From: Shiella aurantiaca
GTDB lineage: Bacteria; Bacteroidota; Bacteroidia; Cytophagales; Cyclobacteriaceae
DNA: 64,000 nt
Reading direction: 5' to 3'
NCBI GenBank assembly: GCA_030412945.1
Contig: JAUHJS010000003.1
Span: 125,507-189,506 of the forward strand
In this document: one piece after another, positions 17,244 through 27,569 of the stretch
Layout of the letters: every line of letters begins with the position of its first letter
How positions within the stretch are numbered: the first letter of the stretch is position 1
Notes under the pieces: model-generated
The model's database searches: none
The model's input: only the letters and a program-made list of their open reading frames with translations
Told to the model about the DNA's origin: nothing
Made by a program: the position numbers and the translations under genes

Positions 17244-19061
17244 ATGACAAATCAAGATTTCGATTGGGAAAAGTTTGAAACCAAAGGTTTCGGAGAAGGC
17301 TACTCTAAAAAAGAAAGAGAAGAGATGGCCAAAATGTACGATAACACCTTGACCCAAATCACTGAAAAAGAAGTGGTAAAAGGTACGATCGTAGGCATTA
17401 ACTCTAGAGACGTAATCGTAAACATCGGTTTCAAATCTGACGGATTGGTACCTGTTACCGAATTCCGCGATACGCCCGACATTAAAATCGGTGATGAGGT
17501 AGAAGTCTTCATCGAAGAGCAAGAAAACACCAACGGACAGTTAGTGCTATCTCGCAGAAAAGCTAAGATTGTATACGCTTGGCAAAACATTCAGCAAGCT
17601 TTGGATGGTGACGTTATCATCGAAGGTTTGGTGAAGAGAAGAACCAAAGGTGGTTTGATCGTAGATATCTACGGTGTAGAAGCCTTCTTGCCAGGTTCTC
17701 AAATCGATGTGAAACCTATCCGTGATTTCGACATCTTCGTTGGTAAGAAAATGGAAGTGAAAGTGGTGAAAATCAACTACACTAACGACAACGTAGTAGT
17801 ATCTCACAAGGTGTTGATCGAGAAAGATATCGAAAAACAAAAAGCTGAAATCCTAAATAACCTTGAGAAAGGTCAGGTATTGGAAGGTGTGATCAAAAAC
17901 ATGACCAACTTCGGTGTATTCATCGACTTGGGTGGTGTAGATGGTCTATTGCACATCACTGATATCTCTTGGGGCCGTATCAATCATCCGGAAGAAGTAC
18001 TTTCACTTGATCAGAAAGTGAACGTAGTAGTACTTGATTTCGATGATGAGAAGAAGCGTATTTCTTTGGGTATGAAGCAATTGACTTCACATCCATGGGA
18101 TTCTCTATCGGCTGATATCGTAGTAGGTTCTAAAGTAAAAGGTAAAATCGTTAACGTGGCTGACTATGGCGCTTTCTTGGAAATCCTTCCAGGCGTTGAA
18201 GGTTTGATCCACGTTTCTGAAATGAGCTGGTCTCAGCACCTACGCAATCCTCAAGACTTCATCAAAGTAGGGGATGAGTTGGAAGCTGTAGTTATCACCC
18301 TTGATAGAGACGAAAGAAAAATGTCATTGGGCATTAAGCAATTGACTGAAGATCCTTGGAACAAGCAAGACGTATTGACCAAATACGGTGTAGGTACCAA
18401 GCATTCGGGCATTGTGCGTAACTTGACCAACTTCGGCTTGTTCATCGAACTTGAAGAAGGAATTGATGGTTTGGTTCACGTTTCTGACCTTTCTTGGACT
18501 AAGAAAATCAAGCACCCATCTGAATTTGTAAAAGTAGGTGATACCCTAGATGTACAAGTTCTTGAGCTGGATGTAGAAAACAGAAGATTGGCCCTAGGTC
18601 ATAAGCAATTGGAAGAAAACCCTTGGGATACTTTCGAGACTGTATTTACCGTAGGTTCAGTGCATAAATGCTCTATCTTGAGCAAGAACGATAAAGGTGC
18701 CACTCTTGAATTGCCATATGGCGTAGAAGGCTTTGTAGCCGCTAAGCAATTGGTGAAAGAAGATGGTAGCGTAGCCGAAGCAGGTGAAAACCTTGACTTC
18801 AAAGTGCTTGAGTTCTCTAAAGATGAGAAGCGTATTGTACTTTCTCACACTGCCATGCATTCTGATGAGGTAATCGAAGAGAAAGCCCCTAAGAAAGCTG
18901 CCGCTGGTAAAAAAGCAGCTGCTCCTAAAGTAGCTCCTGCTGAGAAGTCGACCCTTGGCGATATCGAAGCCCTTTCCGCTCTGAAAGAGCAAATGGAAGA
19001 AGGCGCTAAGAAGAAAACTGCTAAGAAGAAGAAATCAGACGAAGAAGAGTCTGAAGAATAA
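17244..19061 (+). CDS. rpsA: 30S ribosomal protein S1
   Basis: 605 residues from ATG 17244 (MTNQDFDWEKF), preceded by AGGA; a GTG/ATG further up (17205) adds 13 residues that do not look ribosomal. Six S1 RNA-binding domains follow each other from about residue 40 to 530, each with the G-x-F/V-V-x-L/I and DGLLHITDISW / EGLIHVSEMSW type motifs. The last 60 residues are a Lys/Ala then Glu-rich tail, as usual in Bacteroidota S1. S1 brings mRNA to the 30S subunit. A strong terminator follows. Confidence 0.97.
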   Translation: MTNQDFDWEKFETKGFGEGYSKKEREEMAKMYDNTLTQITEKEVVKGTIVGINSRDVIVNIGFKSDGLVPVTEFRDTPDIKIGDEVEVFIEEQENTNGQLVLSRRKAKIVYAWQNIQQALDGDVIIEGLVKRRTKGGLIVDIYGVEAFLPGSQIDVKPIRDFDIFVGKKMEVKVVKINYTNDNVVVSHKVLIEKDIEKQKAEILNNLEKGQVLEGVIKNMTNFGVFIDLGGVDGLLHITDISWGRINHPEEVLSLDQKVNVVVLDFDDEKKRISLGMKQLTSHPWDSLSADIVVGSKVKGKIVNVADYGAFLEILPGVEGLIHVSEMSWSQHLRNPQDFIKVGDELEAVVITLDRDERKMSLGIKQLTEDPWNKQDVLTKYGVGTKHSGIVRNLTNFGLFIELEEGIDGLVHVSDLSWTKKIKHPSEFVKVGDTLDVQVLELDVENRRLALGHKQLEENPWDTFETVFTVGSVHKCSILSKNDKGATLELPYGVEGFVAAKQLVKEDGSVAEAGENLDFKVLEFSKDEKRIVLSHTAMHSDEVIEEKAPKKAAAGKKAAAPKVAPAEKSTLGDIEALSALKEQMEEGAKKKTAKKKKSDEEESEE

Positions 19062-19066
19062 TACCG

Positions 19067-19092
19067 AAAAGGCACCGCAAGGTGCCTTTTTT
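19067..19092 (+). terminator. rpsA terminator
   Basis: 10-bp stem AAAAGGCACC / GGTGCCTTTT (19067-19076, 19081-19090), GCAA tetraloop, T-run. Confidence 0.9.
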
Positions 19093-19159
19093 ATTGCTTT
19101 GATTGTAAATGGGTTGAGCGCAGTTCCTTATAAAATTGTGCAATATTTTTCACGAGGCA

Positions 19160-19190
19160 TTGGTTTGAATCGATGCTTTGTATACATTTG
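19160..19190 (+). promoter_or_regulatory. tRNA-Cys promoter
   Basis: TTG (19160-19162), a 20-base spacer, and TACATTTG (19183-19190), an exact match to TAnnTTTG. The tRNA begins 12 bases after it. Confidence 0.7.
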
Positions 19191-19202
19191 CATCCCAATC
19201 AG

Positions 19203-19273
19203 GGTCACGTGGCCGAGTGGCTAGGCTGAGCTCTGCAAAAGCTCCTACAGCGGTTCGAATCCGCTCGTGACCT
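19203..19273 (+). tRNA. tRNA-Cys (GCA)
   Basis: Seven-base acceptor stem GGTCACG (19203-19209) / CGTGACC (19266-19272), discriminator T19273. The anticodon stem GAGCT/AGCTC encloses the loop CTGCAAA, with anticodon GCA at 19235-19237. The T-arm holds GGTTCGAAT. The CCA end is not encoded. A terminator begins two bases after it. Confidence 0.95.
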
Positions 19274-19444
19274 CAAAGCTCCCAATTCGGGAGCTTTTTT
19301 CATTTAGAGCGGGTTCGAAGCGCTCGGTTCTATTGGTGCGGCCAATATGACCCCCTTTGAAAACCAACATCGGTGAATAATCCGCCCGTGACCTCAAAGC
19401 TCCGAATTCGGGAGCTTTTTTTCATTTAAAGTGGGTTCGAAGTG
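19260..19444 (+). repeat. Degenerate tandem duplication of the tRNA-Cys 3' end plus terminator
   Basis: The 3' end of tRNA-Cys with its terminator (19260-19321) recurs 121 bases downstream (19381-19443) with only about six differences over 62 positions, including CGTGACCTCAAAGCTCC. The stretch before the second copy (19343-19380) can be lined up with the tRNA anticodon and T-arm but is too altered to fold. Two T-arm-like fragments with GGGTTCGAAG also occur at 19309-19318 and 19432-19441. This is a decayed tandem copy of the tRNA gene or a scar of repeated integration at its 3' end. The second terminator hairpin (19396-19418) still looks functional. Confidence 0.75.
19275..19300 (+). terminator. 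tRNA-Cys terminator
   Basis: AAAGCTCCC (19275-19283) and GGGAGCTTT (19289-19297) with a 5-base loop, then T-run. Confidence 0.9.
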
Positions 19445-19558
19445 TGCGTGATAAGCTTGTATCAGGTGAAAATTAATAATGAATGCTCGCTGCTCAATGG
19501 GGTAATCCTATAGCAAAAAAAACTTGCAAAAAAGACTTTACTTAGGTTTAGCAGGATT

Positions 19559-19825
19559 TTAGGGGAATTTCTTATAAATGTCTTTTCTTGGCATAATTAC
19601 AGTCAAAAGTGCAGCGTCTTCCTCCACAAAAAAGCCTAATCTATATGTGCCAATCTTAATTCGGTAGGCGTATTTGGCACCTTTTATTTTTTTGATGCCC
19701 TTAACGAAGCTAGGCCCTTGGGCATTCATAATGTCTTTAACAGCAGCCGAAATCTTCAATAATAGCGATTGGTCAGTTATTGACCGAGGTTGCTTATTGA
19801 ATACAGCCGTAGTTTCAATTTTCAT
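19559..19825 (-). CDS. RelE/ParE-family toxin
   Basis: 88 residues with the compact RelE/ParE layout: an N-terminal helix pair (AAVKDIMNAQGPSFVKGIKKIKG) followed by strands YAYRIKIGTYRLGFFVEEDAALLTVIMPRKDIYKKFP. The KIGTYRLGF and final Arg-Lys-Asp-Ile-Tyr-Lys segments resemble the basic and aromatic residues used by RelE proteins to cut mRNA in the ribosomal A site. Its ATG overlaps the antitoxin stop by four bases, so the two are coupled. It could equally be a ParE-type gyrase inhibitor. Confidence 0.8.
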   Translation of the reverse strand: MKIETTAVFNKQPRSITDQSLLLKISAAVKDIMNAQGPSFVKGIKKIKGAKYAYRIKIGTYRLGFFVEEDAALLTVIMPRKDIYKKFP

Positions 19826-20061
19826 TTAAGGCCAAGTTTCTTTAAAACCTCACTTTTATCAGCCAATCCACTTTTTCGACTTTCTTTCATGTGTGCAAGT
19901 AGGGCTTTGTCTTCTTCCTCTTCTTCCAAAAGCATCTCCTTCTTCTTTACAGGCTTATCCTTTACGGTTTTCACCTCGTAGGGAATATTCATCTTTTTGC
20001 CAAGTTCCATCAAGAGCTCTTGGTCTTTTTTACTTTTTGGCTTAAATACTATCGTTTCCAT
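19822..20061 (-). CDS. Antitoxin of the RelE-type pair
   Basis: 79 residues, first gene of the pair. It is short, with a Lys-rich first half and a run of Glu residues (EMLLEEEEEDKALLAHM), then a helix (DKSEVLKKLGLK). No ribbon-helix-helix or XRE motif is obvious, so the DNA-binding mode is unclear. Such unstructured acidic antitoxins wrap around the toxin. Position, overlap and size make the assignment. Confidence 0.75.
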   Translation of the reverse strand: METIVFKPKSKKDQELLMELGKKMNIPYEVKTVKDKPVKKKEMLLEEEEEDKALLAHMKESRKSGLADKSEVLKKLGLK

Positions 20062-20476
20062 ATATGCAATATACGAAATCTGTTTACAGCTTGTTGGTAT
20101 CGTAGTTATCCACCTCTTGATTTATTCAATAGAATGACGATAGACAAACTAAATGGTTATGAGTAAACGAAGAGCCTGAGTAGCCTCGCTAAAGGATACA
20201 AATTAGACTAGGGAAGGAGAGGAACTCTATAGCGTTTAGCTGTATTTCCAATCCCACCTTAATTCCCCGAAAAGTGTAATGCCATTCCCTAAAAACACAG
20301 GCTTTGCAAACGTTTTTAATCCAAATTATTGAAATTTCGGGCTTTTTTTAATTTATATTTATTCTAAATAAGAAGGTTGGTATATCAAATCGCTTTAAAA
20401 TCAGCCCTTTTGATAAGCGGTGTGTTCGCAAACCTACGTAAAACACGATTTATTGGTTTTAGGCCTATGATACGTA
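20062..20476. other. Intergenic region, no gene seen
   Basis: A 415-base AT-rich stretch between the divergent antitoxin gene and the act operon. It has no credible open frame on either strand. ATGCAATATACGA at 20064-20076 also occurs upstream of hipB (16898-16910). The operon promoter is at its right end. Confidence 0.6.
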
Positions 20477-20507
20477 TTTGAAAAAAAAAGTTCCTAGTGT
20501 ACATTTG
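20477..20507 (+). promoter_or_regulatory. Promoter of the act-cta respiratory operon
   Basis: TTTG (20477-20480), a 19-base spacer that includes an A-run, and TACATTTG (20500-20507). This is a textbook Bacteroidota promoter, giving a leader of roughly 25 bases before the actA ATG at 20537. Confidence 0.85.
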
Positions 20508-20536
20508 TAGGGTTTTAAAAAATAAGTTTACGCTCA

Positions 20537-21811
20537 ATGCTAAAACACATAAATACTGTAGCCTACTGCAAGACAGTTCTTCTGGGGCTTTTGATTCTTT
20601 CCGCCAGTATTTTCTCTCCCGCGGTTTATGCGCAAGATGCCAATGCAATTTCCACTGACCCGGCTGTAATTCAGCAAGGTGAGGCGCTTTTTAAAGCGAA
20701 TTGTAAGGTTTGTCATGCCGTAAATGAGCAAGTGGTGGGTCCTGCTCTGGCCAAGGTGTATGAAAGACAAAACATGGATTGGATTATTGCATTCGTGAGA
20801 AACTCACAGAAAGTAATCCAGAGTGGTGATCCGTATGCAGTTGAACTGTACAACAAGTTCAATAAAACTGAGATGACCGCTTTTGATTTCAGCGATGATG
20901 AAATCAAGTCTATCATTGCTTATGTAAAACAAGAAACCGAGAATCCTACCGTGGCTGCTCCAGTGGCTACCGCTACGGATGGTGCCACTCCCGCGGAAGG
21001 AAGTGCCAGTGCCGGGATGTCATCCGAATACTTCTACATCATCTTAGTGGTATTATTTGTGGTGCTAGTATTGATTCTGATTGTGCTTGGTCTTATCGTA
21101 AGTGTGCTTACTAAGTTCTTAAATCAGCAAGGTAATCTTGATGAAGCCGATAAAGAAATTGTAAATTCCAAAACCGACCTAGGTGCCTTCATGAAGAGCA
21201 AAGCTTTTGTAGGCTTCGCTATTTTCATCTTCGTTACCTTGGTGGCCAAAACAGCTGTGGATGGCTTGTTCTCGGTTGGTATCCAGCAAGGATATGCGCC
21301 TAAACAGCCAATTGCCTTCTCGCACCAGTTGCATGCCGGACAGTTGGAAATCGACTGTAACTATTGCCACACGGGCGTAAGAATCAGCAAAAGCGCCAAC
21401 ATCCCTTCAGCCAATATCTGTATGAACTGTCACAGTATTGTGAAAACTGGTCCTCAGTACGGTGAAGTTGAAATCGCTAAAATTTACAAGGCGGTAGAAA
21501 CCAATACACCTATAGAGTGGGTACGTATTCACAACCTGCCTGATTTGGCTTATTTCAACCACGCTCAGCACGTAGAAGTGGGTAATGTAGAATGCCAGAC
21601 CTGTCACGGAGAAATCCAAACAATGGAAGTAGTGCAACAGCACGCTTTATTGACCATGGGCTGGTGTATTGATTGTCACCGTAAGACAGATGTCAACACT
21701 GCTGACAATGGCTATTACGATAAATTGGTAGAACTCCACAATGAGTCTAGCAAGTCACCGATGAAAGTGGTGAATATCGGAGGTCTTGAGTGTTCAAAAT
21801 GTCACTATTAA
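20537..21811 (+). CDS. actA: Alternative Complex III subunit ActA, multiheme cytochrome c
   Basis: 424 residues with a signal peptide (cleavage near YAQ, residue 33). Six CxxCH heme sites: 56-60 in an N-terminal monoheme cytochrome c domain, and 274, 295, 353, 377 and 419 (first Cys) in the C-terminal pentaheme domain. Two membrane helices lie between (about 163-192 and 219-245). ActA carries electrons from the quinol site to the periplasmic side of ACIII. The extra N-terminal heme domain is fused here, whereas the canonical ActA is pentaheme. It is the first gene of the operon. Confidence 0.93.
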   Translation: MLKHINTVAYCKTVLLGLLILSASIFSPAVYAQDANAISTDPAVIQQGEALFKANCKVCHAVNEQVVGPALAKVYERQNMDWIIAFVRNSQKVIQSGDPYAVELYNKFNKTEMTAFDFSDDEIKSIIAYVKQETENPTVAAPVATATDGATPAEGSASAGMSSEYFYIILVVLFVVLVLILIVLGLIVSVLTKFLNQQGNLDEADKEIVNSKTDLGAFMKSKAFVGFAIFIFVTLVAKTAVDGLFSVGIQQGYAPKQPIAFSHQLHAGQLEIDCNYCHTGVRISKSANIPSANICMNCHSIVKTGPQYGEVEIAKIYKAVETNTPIEWVRIHNLPDLAYFNHAQHVEVGNVECQTCHGEIQTMEVVQQHALLTMGWCIDCHRKTDVNTADNGYYDKLVELHNESSKSPMKVVNIGGLECSKCHY

Positions 21812-21879
21812 TATACGCTTCGTAATCATATATAGGTTGCCCTTGGCAATGCAATGACCAATTAAGTCTAAAGAAACCA

Positions 21880-24800
21880 ATGAAACAAAGCAATAAACAA
21901 TACTGGAAAGGAATCGAACAACTGACTAATAGTCATGAGGTTGTTAAGAATGCCGAAAGAGAATTTCCTGAGTTCTTACCTATCAATGAGAACGGGGAGT
22001 CGGGCGGTAGCTCCAGAAGAGATTTCTTGAAATTAATGGGCTTCGGTATTGCAGCAGTTTCCCTTGCTGCCTGCGAAGCTCCTGTGCGCAAAGCTATTCC
22101 TTATTTGAATAAGCCGGTAGATGTAGATCCGGGTGTAGCGAATTACTATGCTTCAACGTATTCACTAGGTGGTAACTATTGCAGCATTGTAGTGAAGACC
22201 CGCGAAGGTCGTCCTATCAAAATCGAAGGAAACAAACTTAGCAATATAACCAAAGGTGGTACCAATGCACAAGTAGAGGCATCGGTGCTTTCTCTTTATG
22301 ACAAAGAGCGCTTAACTGGCCCCAAAGCTAAAGGCGCTGATATCGATTGGGTAGCTTTGGATAAAGAAGTAATCAGCAAACTAGAGGCTATTGCTGCTAA
22401 AGGTGGTCAAATCCGCATTGTGAGCAATTCTATTCTTAGCCCTACAACCAAAAAGGTAATTGCTGATTTCAAAGCAAAATATCCTACAACGGAACACGTG
22501 ACCTACGATGCCGATTCAGTATCAGCCATGGTAGAAGCCAATAGCCAATCGTTTGGTCAGGCTGTGATTCCATCTTACAATTTTGACAAAGCACAAACCA
22601 TAGTAAGTTTCGCAGCTGATTTCCTAGGTACTTGGATTTCGCCTATCGAGTTTACTAAACAATATGCGGTAAACAAGAAATTGGGTAAGGACAAGAAGAC
22701 CATGTCTCGTCACTATCAGTTCGAGTCTAACCTATCGCTTTCCGGTTCTAATGCCGATTACCGTACGCCTGTAAAGGCCTCTGAATTAGGCTTAGCCGTA
22801 GCACATCTGTACAATGCCTTGGCTGCAAAAGCTGGATTGGCGACTGTATCAGTAAAAGCGGGAAGCTTTAAGAACCTTGACAAAGCAGCAAATGATTTGT
22901 GGAACAACAAAGGCAAATCATTAGTGGTAGCCGGAACTAACGATGTTTCCGTGCAAGTCTTGGTTAACGCTATCAACAGCTTATTGGATAATTACTCTTC
23001 TACTATCAACCTCGCTCAGGCGGTAAATTATCGTCAGGGTAATGATAAGCAAATGGCGCAGTTGGTGGCCGATGCGAAAGCAGGCAAAGTGGATGGTGTA
23101 ATTTTCTATAACTGTAACCCAGTATACGATCACGCTTCAGGCACCGAATTAGCTGCTGCTTTGGCTAAAGTAGGTTTCAAACTATCTACTTCTGATCGCA
23201 TGGACGAGACCGCTTCTTTAGCCGATTTCGTAGCGCCTGATCACCATTTCTTAGAGTCTTGGAATGATGCTGAACCTAAAGTAGGTTCTTACAGCCTTGG
23301 TCAGCCTACCATTTCTCCGATTTTCAAAACCCGTCAGGCGCAAGCCAGCTTCCTAGTATGGGCGGGTGGTTCTGATGATTACTATAACTATTTAAGAAAT
23401 AATTGGAAGTCAACCGTATTCAGCAAGCAAACTAGCTTGATGGATTTCAATACCTTCTGGGACAAAACCTTATATGATGGCGTAATTGAGCTGGGCGCAC
23501 CTAGTGCTGCTTCTGTGGCTTTTGCCGGAGATGTAGCTGCCGCAGCTGCCTCATTATCTGCCAAAACAGATAATGGTCCTGAATTGGTCATTTACCAAAA
23601 AGTAGGTATCGGAACAGGTAATCAAGCGAACAACCCTTGGTTGCAAGAAATGCCTGATCCTATCAGTAAAGCTACTTGGGACAATTACCTAACTATTTCT
23701 CAAGCTATGGCTACCGAAATGGGAATCACCTTTGTAGAAAGCAATACTTCTCTTGTCAACCTGAAAGTAGGTGGCAAGTCGGTAACACTTCCTGTATTGG
23801 TGCAGCCGGGTCAGGCCAACGGAACCGTAGGTTTGGCTATGGGCTATGGTCGTGAAAAGGCCGGTAGAGTGGCCAATGGAGTAGGGGTGAACGCTTATCC
23901 GTTCTTAACGTCTGCTAATGGTTTTGTTTCTTTTGAAATTACTTCAGGTGTAAGCATTGAGGCTACAGGTGAAAAATACCAAGTGCCTCAAACGCAAACG
24001 CACCAAACTTATATGAAGCGTCAGAACATTGTTCAGGAGTCTGTACTTTCTGAATATGTGAAAGATGCCTCAGCGGGTCGTTTCCATCCCCATGTAATGG
24101 GTTATGACGGAGAGAAAAAACCTTCTGAAATTAGTCTTTGGAGTGGACATACCTATTCTAATCACCACTGGGGATTGGTGGTAGACCTTAACTCTTGTAC
24201 CGGATGTTCGGCTTGTACCATTGCGTGTCAGGCGGAAAACAACGTACCTGTAGTAGGTCGCCAAGAGGTATTGAACAGACGCGAAATGCACTGGATTCGC
24301 ATCGACCGCTATTACAGCTCTGATGCAGATGCCAATGATGTGAAAGGATTGGAAATTGCTGCCGAAAATCCGGAAGTAGTATTCCAGCCTATGATGTGTC
24401 AGCACTGTAACAATGCACCTTGCGAAACGGTGTGTCCGGTGGCTGCTACTACACACAGCTCAGAAGGTCTAAACCAAATGACTTATAACCGTTGTATTGG
24501 TACACGTTATTGTGCCAACAACTGTCCTTATAAAGTAAGACGCTTTAACTGGTTCAAATACCATGACAACGAGAAGTTTGCTGCTGTGAACGTTGCTATG
24601 AACGATGACCTAGGTAAAATGGTACTTAACCCTGACGTAACTGTACGTTCAAGAGGTGTTATGGAGAAATGTTCGCTTTGCGTTCAGCGTATCCAAGCGG
24701 GTAAGCTTACTGCTAAGAAAGAAGGAAGAAGAACCAATGATGATGACGTGACCACTGCTTGCGCCAGTGCTTGTCCGGCCGATGCCTTGATCTTTGGTGA

Positions 24801-24975
24801 TATGAACGATGCTAATAGCAAGATTTCTAAATTCCTACGCTTAGAAGAAAAAGAAGACAAGAAAGTAGTGAAGGAGGAGAGAGCGTTCCACATGTTGGAA
24901 GAGATCAACGTTAATCCTAACGTGTTCTATCTCACTAAGATTCGTAACAAAGATCTTCAAGAAAATAACGTTTAA
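21880..24975 (+). CDS. actB: Alternative Complex III subunit ActB, molybdopterin-like plus 4Fe-4S
   Basis: 1031 residues. A Tat-type motif ([10 protein letters not shown], about 46-55) is followed by a lipobox-like LAAC (about 64-67). Residues about 70-700 form the molybdopterin-oxidoreductase-like half, which in ACIII has no molybdenum cofactor. The C-terminal half is ferredoxin-like, with Cys clusters at about 773-786 ([11 protein letters not shown]), 840-855 ([14 protein letters not shown]), 872-882, 931-934 and 961-965, enough for one 3Fe-4S and three 4Fe-4S centres. It sits on the periplasmic face and links quinol oxidation to ActA. Confidence 0.95.
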   Translation: MKQSNKQYWKGIEQLTNSHEVVKNAEREFPEFLPINENGESGGSSRRDFLKLMGFGIAAVSLAACEAPVRKAIPYLNKPVDVDPGVANYYASTYSLGGNYCSIVVKTREGRPIKIEGNKLSNITKGGTNAQVEASVLSLYDKERLTGPKAKGADIDWVALDKEVISKLEAIAAKGGQIRIVSNSILSPTTKKVIADFKAKYPTTEHVTYDADSVSAMVEANSQSFGQAVIPSYNFDKAQTIVSFAADFLGTWISPIEFTKQYAVNKKLGKDKKTMSRHYQFESNLSLSGSNADYRTPVKASELGLAVAHLYNALAAKAGLATVSVKAGSFKNLDKAANDLWNNKGKSLVVAGTNDVSVQVLVNAINSLLDNYSSTINLAQAVNYRQGNDKQMAQLVADAKAGKVDGVIFYNCNPVYDHASGTELAAALAKVGFKLSTSDRMDETASLADFVAPDHHFLESWNDAEPKVGSYSLGQPTISPIFKTRQAQASFLVWAGGSDDYYNYLRNNWKSTVFSKQTSLMDFNTFWDKTLYDGVIELGAPSAASVAFAGDVAAAAASLSAKTDNGPELVIYQKVGIGTGNQANNPWLQEMPDPISKATWDNYLTISQAMATEMGITFVESNTSLVNLKVGGKSVTLPVLVQPGQANGTVGLAMGYGREKAGRVANGVGVNAYPFLTSANGFVSFEITSGVSIEATGEKYQVPQTQTHQTYMKRQNIVQESVLSEYVKDASAGRFHPHVMGYDGEKKPSEISLWSGHTYSNHHWGLVVDLNSCTGCSACTIACQAENNVPVVGRQEVLNRREMHWIRIDRYYSSDADANDVKGLEIAAENPEVVFQPMMCQHCNNAPCETVCPVAATTHSSEGLNQMTYNRCIGTRYCANNCPYKVRRFNWFKYHDNEKFAAVNVAMNDDLGKMVLNPDVTVRSRGVMEKCSLCVQRIQAGKLTAKKEGRRTNDDDVTTACASACPADALIFGDMNDANSKISKFLRLEEKEDKKVVKEERAFHMLEEINVNPNVFYLTKIRNKDLQENNV

Positions 24976-24995
24976 TATTAATTGATTCTTCAAAT

Positions 24996-26354
24996 ATGCA
25001 AGTTGTATCTTCAGTAAGGGAACCATTAATCACAGGCGGAAAATCCGTTGCGGATGTTACCCAAGATATATGTAAGCAGGTAGAAGGTAAACCCACCAAA
25101 TCGTGGTTTGCGGCTCTTACCGTATCGCTTATGGTGTTGGCTTTCGGTACATTCTGTTTGCTTACCACTTGGTGGGAAGGTATCGGGGTGTGGGGCTTGA
25201 ACAAAACCGTAGGCTGGGCATGGGATATCACCAACTTCGTATGGTGGGTAGGTATTGGTCACGCAGGAACACTTATTTCTGCCATTCTTTTGCTTTTCCG
25301 TCAGCGTTGGAGAATGTCAATTAACCGTGCAGCTGAGGCGATGACCATTTTCGCGGTATTGTGTGCGGCCACTTTTATTTTGGCTCACATGGGTCGTCCT
25401 TGGTTATTTCACTGGGCATTGCCATTGCCTAATACATTCGGATCACTTTGGGTAAACTTTAACTCACCCCTTGTATGGGACGTGTTCGCGATTAGTACTT
25501 ATCTTACCGTATCTCTGGTATTCTGGTACATTGGTCTTATTCCTGATTTTGCTACCATCCGCGACAGAGCTAAAGGCAAAATTGCTAAAATCGCTTACGG
25601 AGCTCTTAGTATGGGTTGGACAGGCGGTGCCAAAACTTGGTCACGTTATGAAGCGGTTGCCCTTATCTTAGCCGGTTTATCTACTCCTCTCGTACTTTCG
25701 GTACACACCATTGTATCTATGGACTTTGCTACTTCGGTAATTCCCGGATGGCACACGACCATTTTCCCTCCATACTTCGTTGCAGGTGCGATTTTCTCCG
25801 GATTCGCTATGGTGCAGACCTTATTGTTGATCACACGTAAGGTATTCAAATTAGAAAACTACATTACTATCTTCCACATCGAATTGATGAACATCGTTAT
25901 CATCATCACAGGGTCGATAGTGGGTATAGCCTATATTACTGAATTCTTTATTGCTTGGTATTCAGGTGTTCCTGCTGAGCAATATGCCTTCCTTAACCGT
26001 ATGTTTGGTCCTTACTGGTGGGCTTACTGGTCAATGATGACTTGTAACGTAATCTCTCCACAGCTTTTCTGGTCTAAGAAAATCAGAACCAGCATCGCGG
26101 CCAGCTTTATCCTTTCAATCATCGTAAATATCGGGATGTGGTTCGAGCGTTTCGTAATTATCGTTACCTCATTGCACAGAGACTTCGTGCCATCGAGCTG
26201 GGCGATGTTTTCACCTACCTTATATGATATTGGTGACTATATGTTCTCATTCGGTCTATTCTTTACCTTGTTCTTATTGTTTGCGAAGTTCTTCCCGGTA
26301 ATCAACATGGCCGAAGTGAAAAGTATTGTTAAATCTACTTCTACTAAAGACTAA
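24996..26354 (+). CDS. actC: Alternative Complex III subunit ActC (NrfD/PsrC-like)
   Basis: 452 residues with about ten membrane helices and short loops, matching the NrfD/PsrC family. Conserved features include [41 protein letters not shown] at the N-terminal end (residues about 59-100) and the quinol-site region around HWALPLPN. It is the main quinol-oxidising membrane subunit of ACIII, together with ActF. It starts 20 bases after actB. Confidence 0.95.
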   Translation: MQVVSSVREPLITGGKSVADVTQDICKQVEGKPTKSWFAALTVSLMVLAFGTFCLLTTWWEGIGVWGLNKTVGWAWDITNFVWWVGIGHAGTLISAILLLFRQRWRMSINRAAEAMTIFAVLCAATFILAHMGRPWLFHWALPLPNTFGSLWVNFNSPLVWDVFAISTYLTVSLVFWYIGLIPDFATIRDRAKGKIAKIAYGALSMGWTGGAKTWSRYEAVALILAGLSTPLVLSVHTIVSMDFATSVIPGWHTTIFPPYFVAGAIFSGFAMVQTLLLITRKVFKLENYITIFHIELMNIVIIITGSIVGIAYITEFFIAWYSGVPAEQYAFLNRMFGPYWWAYWSMMTCNVISPQLFWSKKIRTSIAASFILSIIVNIGMWFERFVIIVTSLHRDFVPSSWAMFSPTLYDIGDYMFSFGLFFTLFLLFAKFFPVINMAEVKSIVKSTSTKD

Positions 26355-26362
26355 TCAGCACT

Positions 26363-26890
26363 ATGGAATACGGCAAGAAATATATTTTGGGCGTTTTTAA
26401 TGATGAAGATGTCCTTCTACATGGAACCGAAAAAATCCGTGAGGCTGGAGTGAAAATTGAAGAAGTATACTCTCCATTCCCTGTACACGGATTGGATGAT
26501 GCATTAGGTTATCAGCGTTCGCGTTTACCTATTGCGGCCTTCTTGTTTGGCGCTACAGGTACTATTCTTGGTTTGACCATGATTTTCTGGATGATGGGCG
26601 TTGATTGGCCTATGATCATTGGTGGTAAAGACTTTATTGCCTTACCGATTGCTATTCCTATTACTTTCGAATTGACAGTACTTTTATCAGCCTTGGGTAT
26701 GGTGGGTACGTTCCTTATCGTGAGTGATTTGAAACCATGGGGTACTCCTCGTATTTTGGATATTAGAAGTACCGATGACAAGCATATTATGGCTATTGAT
26801 ATAGCACGTAATTCTTTAAGCAAAGAGCAAATCGGTGAAATACTGAAAAGCCACGGTGCAGTAGAAGTAAACGAAAAATCAATTGACTAA
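26363..26890 (+). CDS. actD: Alternative Complex III subunit ActD (DUF3341)
   Basis: 175 residues. A soluble ferredoxin-like N-terminal part (KYILGVFNDEDVLLHGTEKIREAGVKIEEVYSPFPVHGLD) precedes two membrane helices (about 56-78 and 92-118) and a short C-terminal tail. This is the DUF3341 fold found only with ActC/ActF. ActD stabilises the core. It starts nine bases after actC. Confidence 0.93.
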   Translation: MEYGKKYILGVFNDEDVLLHGTEKIREAGVKIEEVYSPFPVHGLDDALGYQRSRLPIAAFLFGATGTILGLTMIFWMMGVDWPMIIGGKDFIALPIAIPITFELTVLLSALGMVGTFLIVSDLKPWGTPRILDIRSTDDKHIMAIDIARNSLSKEQIGEILKSHGAVEVNEKSID

Positions 26891-26903
26891 CTGAAACAAA
26901 AAC

Positions 26904-27548
26904 ATGAGAATACAATCACTATTTTTAGTTAGTATCACATCCTTAGGCGGTTTGTTCCTTGTGGGATGTGGCGCTCAAGGAGAATATAAAGGGATGGAGT
27001 TTGCTCCTAACATGTACCACTCGGTGGCTTATGAGCCGTTGACTCAGATTGATGATGAAGAGGCGGGTACCTTTGTAAGTACACGTGAAGACGGAAAAGG
27101 AGAGTTCTTCAATTCTAACGTGAATAACCCTTATCAGATGAACATGCGTGAGCCTGTGGCTAACACAGTGCCTCGTAATAAACAAGGATATTTGCCCTAC
27201 CGCATGCCTAAGGATAGTCTTGACTATGCGGCTGCAGTGGTAAAAAGTCCATTGACAGCATCTGAAGATGTGGTGGCTCAAGGAAAAGAACTTTACCTAC
27301 GCTACTGTACGCATTGTCACGGACAAAACGGACAGGGTTCTGAAGATCCTACCGCTAAGGTTGGAGCGATATTGAAAGGGGTTCCTTCTTATTCCGTAGG
27401 TAGATTAGCTACAGTAAGCGAAGGACATGTTTTCCATGTGATTACACACGGTAAAGGTCGTATGGGCGCGCATGGTTCACAAATCTCTGAAGAGAACCGT
27501 TGGAAAATCGTTTCCTATGTTCAGAAACTTCAAAAAGGCAGTAATTAA
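26904..27548 (+). CDS. actE: Alternative Complex III subunit ActE, monoheme cytochrome c lipoprotein
   Basis: 214 residues. The lipobox LVGC gives acylated Cys22. The C-terminal cytochrome c domain has the heme site CTHCH at 135-139 (GKELYLRYCTHCHGQNGQG) and a distal methionine candidate in GRMGAHG. ActE passes electrons from ActA to the next carrier or directly to the caa3 oxidase, whose genes follow in this operon. Confidence 0.93.
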   Translation: MRIQSLFLVSITSLGGLFLVGCGAQGEYKGMEFAPNMYHSVAYEPLTQIDDEEAGTFVSTREDGKGEFFNSNVNNPYQMNMREPVANTVPRNKQGYLPYRMPKDSLDYAAAVVKSPLTASEDVVAQGKELYLRYCTHCHGQNGQGSEDPTAKVGAILKGVPSYSVGRLATVSEGHVFHVITHGKGRMGAHGSQISEENRWKIVSYVQKLQKGSN

Positions 27549-27569
27549 CAAAGATAATCGTCACAAATC

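Noticed and set aside
19260..19444. CRISPR-like repeats
   Set aside because: There are only two diverged copies, they include tRNA and terminator sequence, and no cas genes are present.
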